Source: DATARH01 sp035534855
GTDB lineage: Bacteria; Pseudomonadota; Alphaproteobacteria; ATCC43930; CGMCC-115725
Direction: 5' to 3'
Length of the DNA stretch: 7,814 bases
Assembly: GCA_035534855.1 (NCBI GenBank)
Contig: DATLRD010000052.1
Span: forward strand, 1 to 7,814
Part shown: piece by piece, positions 6,021 through 7,814 of the stretch
Layout of the letters: each line of letters opens with the position of its first letter
Position numbering within the stretch: position 1 is the stretch's first letter
Notes under the pieces: model-generated
The model's database searches: none
Told to the model about the DNA's origin: nothing
What the model saw: the letters and a program-made list of their open reading frames with translations, nothing else
Position numbers and translations under genes: made by a program

Positions 6021-7628
6021 ATGACGCAACGACCGGCGGGGTCTGCCCGCCAGCTCTGGTCCAGAAAATTTGGCGCCGCCGCGGTCGGCTTCGGCCTCGG
6101 TGCGACGCTGGCGCTGTCCCCCGTGGTCCGGGCGCAAACGGCGCCCGCGACCGGCGCGGCGGCCGCATCAGCCGCGCAAGCCGCGCCGCTGCGGCCGCAG
6201 CAGAGTTTCGCGCCGCTGGTCAAGCGGGTGCTGCCTGCGGTCGTCAACATTTCGGTGACCGAAAAATCCGGCGCCCAAATGATGTCGGATCAGCTGCCGC
6301 AAACCTTCCAAGGCACCCCGTTCGACGATTTCCTGCGGCGCTTTTTCAACCAGCATGGCGGCGACCACCAGGCGCCGGGGCCGTTTTCCGAGAACCCGGG
6401 CGAGGAGGGCAACGCCAAGCAGATCGCCCTCGGCTCCGGCTTCATCATCGACCCGTCCGGCTACATCGTCACCAACAACCACGTGGTCGGCGACGCCGCC
6501 AAGGTGCAGGTCATTCTGCAGGACGGCACCAAATACCCGGCGCGCATCGTCGGCCGCGATCCGCGCACCGATCTCGCCGTGCTGAAGATCAAGGCCGACA
6601 AGCCGTTGCCCTTTGTCAGCTTCGGCGACAGCAAGTCGGCGCAGGTCGGCGACTGGGTGGTCGCGGTCGGCAATCCGTTCGGCCTCGGCGGCACGGTCAC
6701 CACCGGGATCATCTCGGCGCGCGGCCGCGACATCCATTCCGGCGAGTTCGATGATTTTCTGCAGATCGACGCGCCGATCAACCGCGGCAATTCCGGCGGC
6801 CCAACCTTCAACCTGGAAGGCAAGGTGATCGGCATCAACACCGCGATCTATTCGCCCAATGGCGGCAGCGTCGGGATCGGTTTCGCGATCCCCGCGAACC
6901 TCGCCAAGCCGATCGTCGCGCAGCTCGAGGCGCACGGCAAGGTGACGCGCGGCTGGCTCGGGGTGCAGATCCAGCAGGTGACGCCGGCGATTGCGGCCAG
7001 CCTCGGCCTCAAGGGCGATCCCAAGGGCGATCCCAAGGGCGACGATCACGGCGCGATCGTCGCCCTGGTATCGCCGAACAGCCCGGGCGCGCATGCCGGG
7101 TTGAAGCAGGGCGACGTGATCCTGTCGTTCGACGGCAGCCCGGTGAAACAGCTGCGCGACCTGCCCCGGCTGGTCGCCGCGGCCGCGCCCGGCTCGGCCG
7201 GAACGCTGGAGGTCTGGCGCGACGGAAAGTCGAGCGAGCTGCACGTCACGCTTGGCGATGCGCCGGAAAACCCGAAGATCGCCTCGGCCGGCGGCGCATC
7301 CTCAAGCAACGACCAGGCAGAGGCGCAGGCGCAGGGCATGCATTTCGCGGCGCTGACCAGCGATCTGCGTCATGAGCTGCATATTGGCCCGAAGGTGCAC
7401 GGTGTCGTCATCTCCAACGTCGATAGCGGCAGCCCGGCGGATTCGCTCGGTCTGTCGCGCGGCGACGTGCTGGTGTCGATCAATCAGCATGCGGTCGACA
7501 CCCCGCAGCAGGCGGCGAAGGAGCTCAAGGACATCGCCAACTCGCCGCAGAAGAACGCGCTGTTGCTGCTCAACCGCGGCGGCGTCACGCAATATGTCGG
7601 CGTCGACCTGAGCAAGAACGCCGGCTAA
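6021..7628 (+). CDS. degP: DegP/HtrA-type periplasmic serine protease (Do family)
   Basis: The protein has 535 residues. The ATG at 6021 is chosen because AGGAG (6009-6013) lies 7 nt upstream; the frame could start at a TTG at 6000 but that lacks a site. A signal peptide of ~38 residues (hydrophobic FGAAAVGFGLGATLALSP, cleavage after VRA) sends it to the periplasm. The trypsin-like domain (~60-305) has a complete catalytic triad: His154 in TNNHVV, Asp184 in RTDLAVLK and Ser258 in GNSGGP. Two PDZ domains follow (~310-412 and ~440-530), with carboxylate-binding loops such as RGWLGV and the GLKQGDVI and GLSRGDVL motifs. This is the DegP/DegQ layout: ATP-independent cleavage and chaperoning of misfolded envelope proteins. 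The length is a little above Escherichia coli DegP, owing to an Ala-rich N-terminus, a KGDPKGDPKGD insert in PDZ1 and a Ser/Gln/Ala-rich inter-PDZ linker. It appears intact and monocistronic. DegP versus DegQ cannot be decided. Confidence 0.95.
   Translation: MTQRPAGSARQLWSRKFGAAAVGFGLGATLALSPVVRAQTAPATGAAAASAAQAAPLRPQQSFAPLVKRVLPAVVNISVTEKSGAQMMSDQLPQTFQGTPFDDFLRRFFNQHGGDHQAPGPFSENPGEEGNAKQIALGSGFIIDPSGYIVTNNHVVGDAAKVQVILQDGTKYPARIVGRDPRTDLAVLKIKADKPLPFVSFGDSKSAQVGDWVVAVGNPFGLGGTVTTGIISARGRDIHSGEFDDFLQIDAPINRGNSGGPTFNLEGKVIGINTAIYSPNGGSVGIGFAIPANLAKPIVAQLEAHGKVTRGWLGVQIQQVTPAIAASLGLKGDPKGDPKGDDHGAIVALVSPNSPGAHAGLKQGDVILSFDGSPVKQLRDLPRLVAAAAPGSAGTLEVWRDGKSSELHVTLGDAPENPKIASAGGASSSNDQAEAQAQGMHFAALTSDLRHELHIGPKVHGVVISNVDSGSPADSLGLSRGDVLVSINQHAVDTPQQAAKELKDIANSPQKNALLLLNRGGVTQYVGVDLSKNAG
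7011..7043 (+). repeat. In-frame 12-bp tandem repeat inside degP
   Basis: AAGGGCGATCCC occurs at 7011-7022 and 7023-7034, and a partial AAGGGCGAC follows at 7035-7043. It encodes KGDPKGDPKGD (about residues 331-341) in a PDZ1 surface loop between SLGL and GAIVALV. Being a multiple of three, unit gain or loss keeps the frame. Confidence 0.9.
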
Positions 7629-7677
7629 GCAAACTTTCCTTGATCGGAGCACAAATCGTCGGCCTTCCTCATCCACT

Positions 7678-7788
7678 CCCTCTCCGCCCCCGTGGGCCAT
7701 GGCGGGGGGCGGAGAGGGTTGGGGTGAGGTGGGGGATGCCAGAGCGCTTGCCGACACCCACCTCACCCTCCCACGCCTGCGGCGTGGG
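7678..7788. repeat. Compound palindromic intergenic repeat downstream of degP
   Basis: Three stems follow one another. CCCTCTCCGCCCCC (7678-7691) pairs with the complementary 14 bases at 7705-7718. GGGTGAGGTGGG (7722-7733) pairs with CCCACCTCACCC (7757-7768). CCCACGCC (7770-7777) pairs with GGCGTGGG (7781-7788) over a TGC loop. This style, with GGGTGAGG-type arms around GC-rich hairpins, resembles the dispersed REP-like palindromes common between alphaproteobacterial genes. The first stem begins 50 bp after the degP stop and may also end or stabilise its transcript. CCCTCCCTCTCC after 7788 suggests the element continues beyond the window. Confidence 0.75.
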
Positions 7789-7814
7789 TCCCTCCCTCTC
7801 CCCCCTGAAGGGCG

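Noticed and set aside
6168..7244. 358-codon minus-strand open frame inside degP
   Set aside because: The plus strand encodes an intact catalytic triad and two PDZ domains; the antisense product is Arg/Asp/Ala-rich with no recognisable family.
1..7814. CRISPR array, rRNA, riboswitch or complete insertion sequence
   Set aside because: No regularly spaced repeat-spacer pattern, rRNA sequence, recognisable aptamer core or transposase is present in the window.

Overview
The window is GC-rich chromosomal DNA that looks alphaproteobacterial. The signs are strong GC3 bias that opens long shadow frames on both strands, a tRNA gene with encoded CCA, a Do-type protease and GC-rich intergenic palindromes. 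Genus cannot be fixed from the sequence alone.

Layout: tRNA-Gln(CUG) lies at 67-140 (+). It is followed by about 440 bp without a convincing gene. That stretch contains what looks like the 3' end (domains V and VI) of an otherwise missing group II intron near 353-446, then GC-rich hairpins. Next are two minus-strand genes read toward the tRNA: a TPR plus outer-membrane beta-barrel protein (3557-4948) and, downstream of it, a large exported FecR-domain protein (579-3401). The 155 bp between them hold a 15-bp tandem repeat and a hairpin. A separate minus-strand gene for a carboxymuconolactone-decarboxylase-family protein lies at 5254-5805. A divergent plus-strand gene for a DegP/HtrA-type periplasmic protease lies at 6021-7628. 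The window ends in a compound palindromic intergenic repeat (7678-7788).

Most interesting reading: the TPR-barrel protein has the architecture of a Slam (surface lipoprotein assembly modifier, DUF560, type XI secretion outer-membrane component). The last ~110 residues of the neighbouring FecR-domain protein resemble the C-terminal TbpB-type small barrel that marks Slam cargo. The pair is therefore a candidate secretion unit: an outer-membrane translocator plus a dedicated non-lipidated FecR-domain substrate. The architecture is seen in the sequence; the secretion function is inferred. The nearby DegP-type protease could serve general outer-membrane protein quality control, but it is divergently transcribed across the CMD gene and no specific link is shown.
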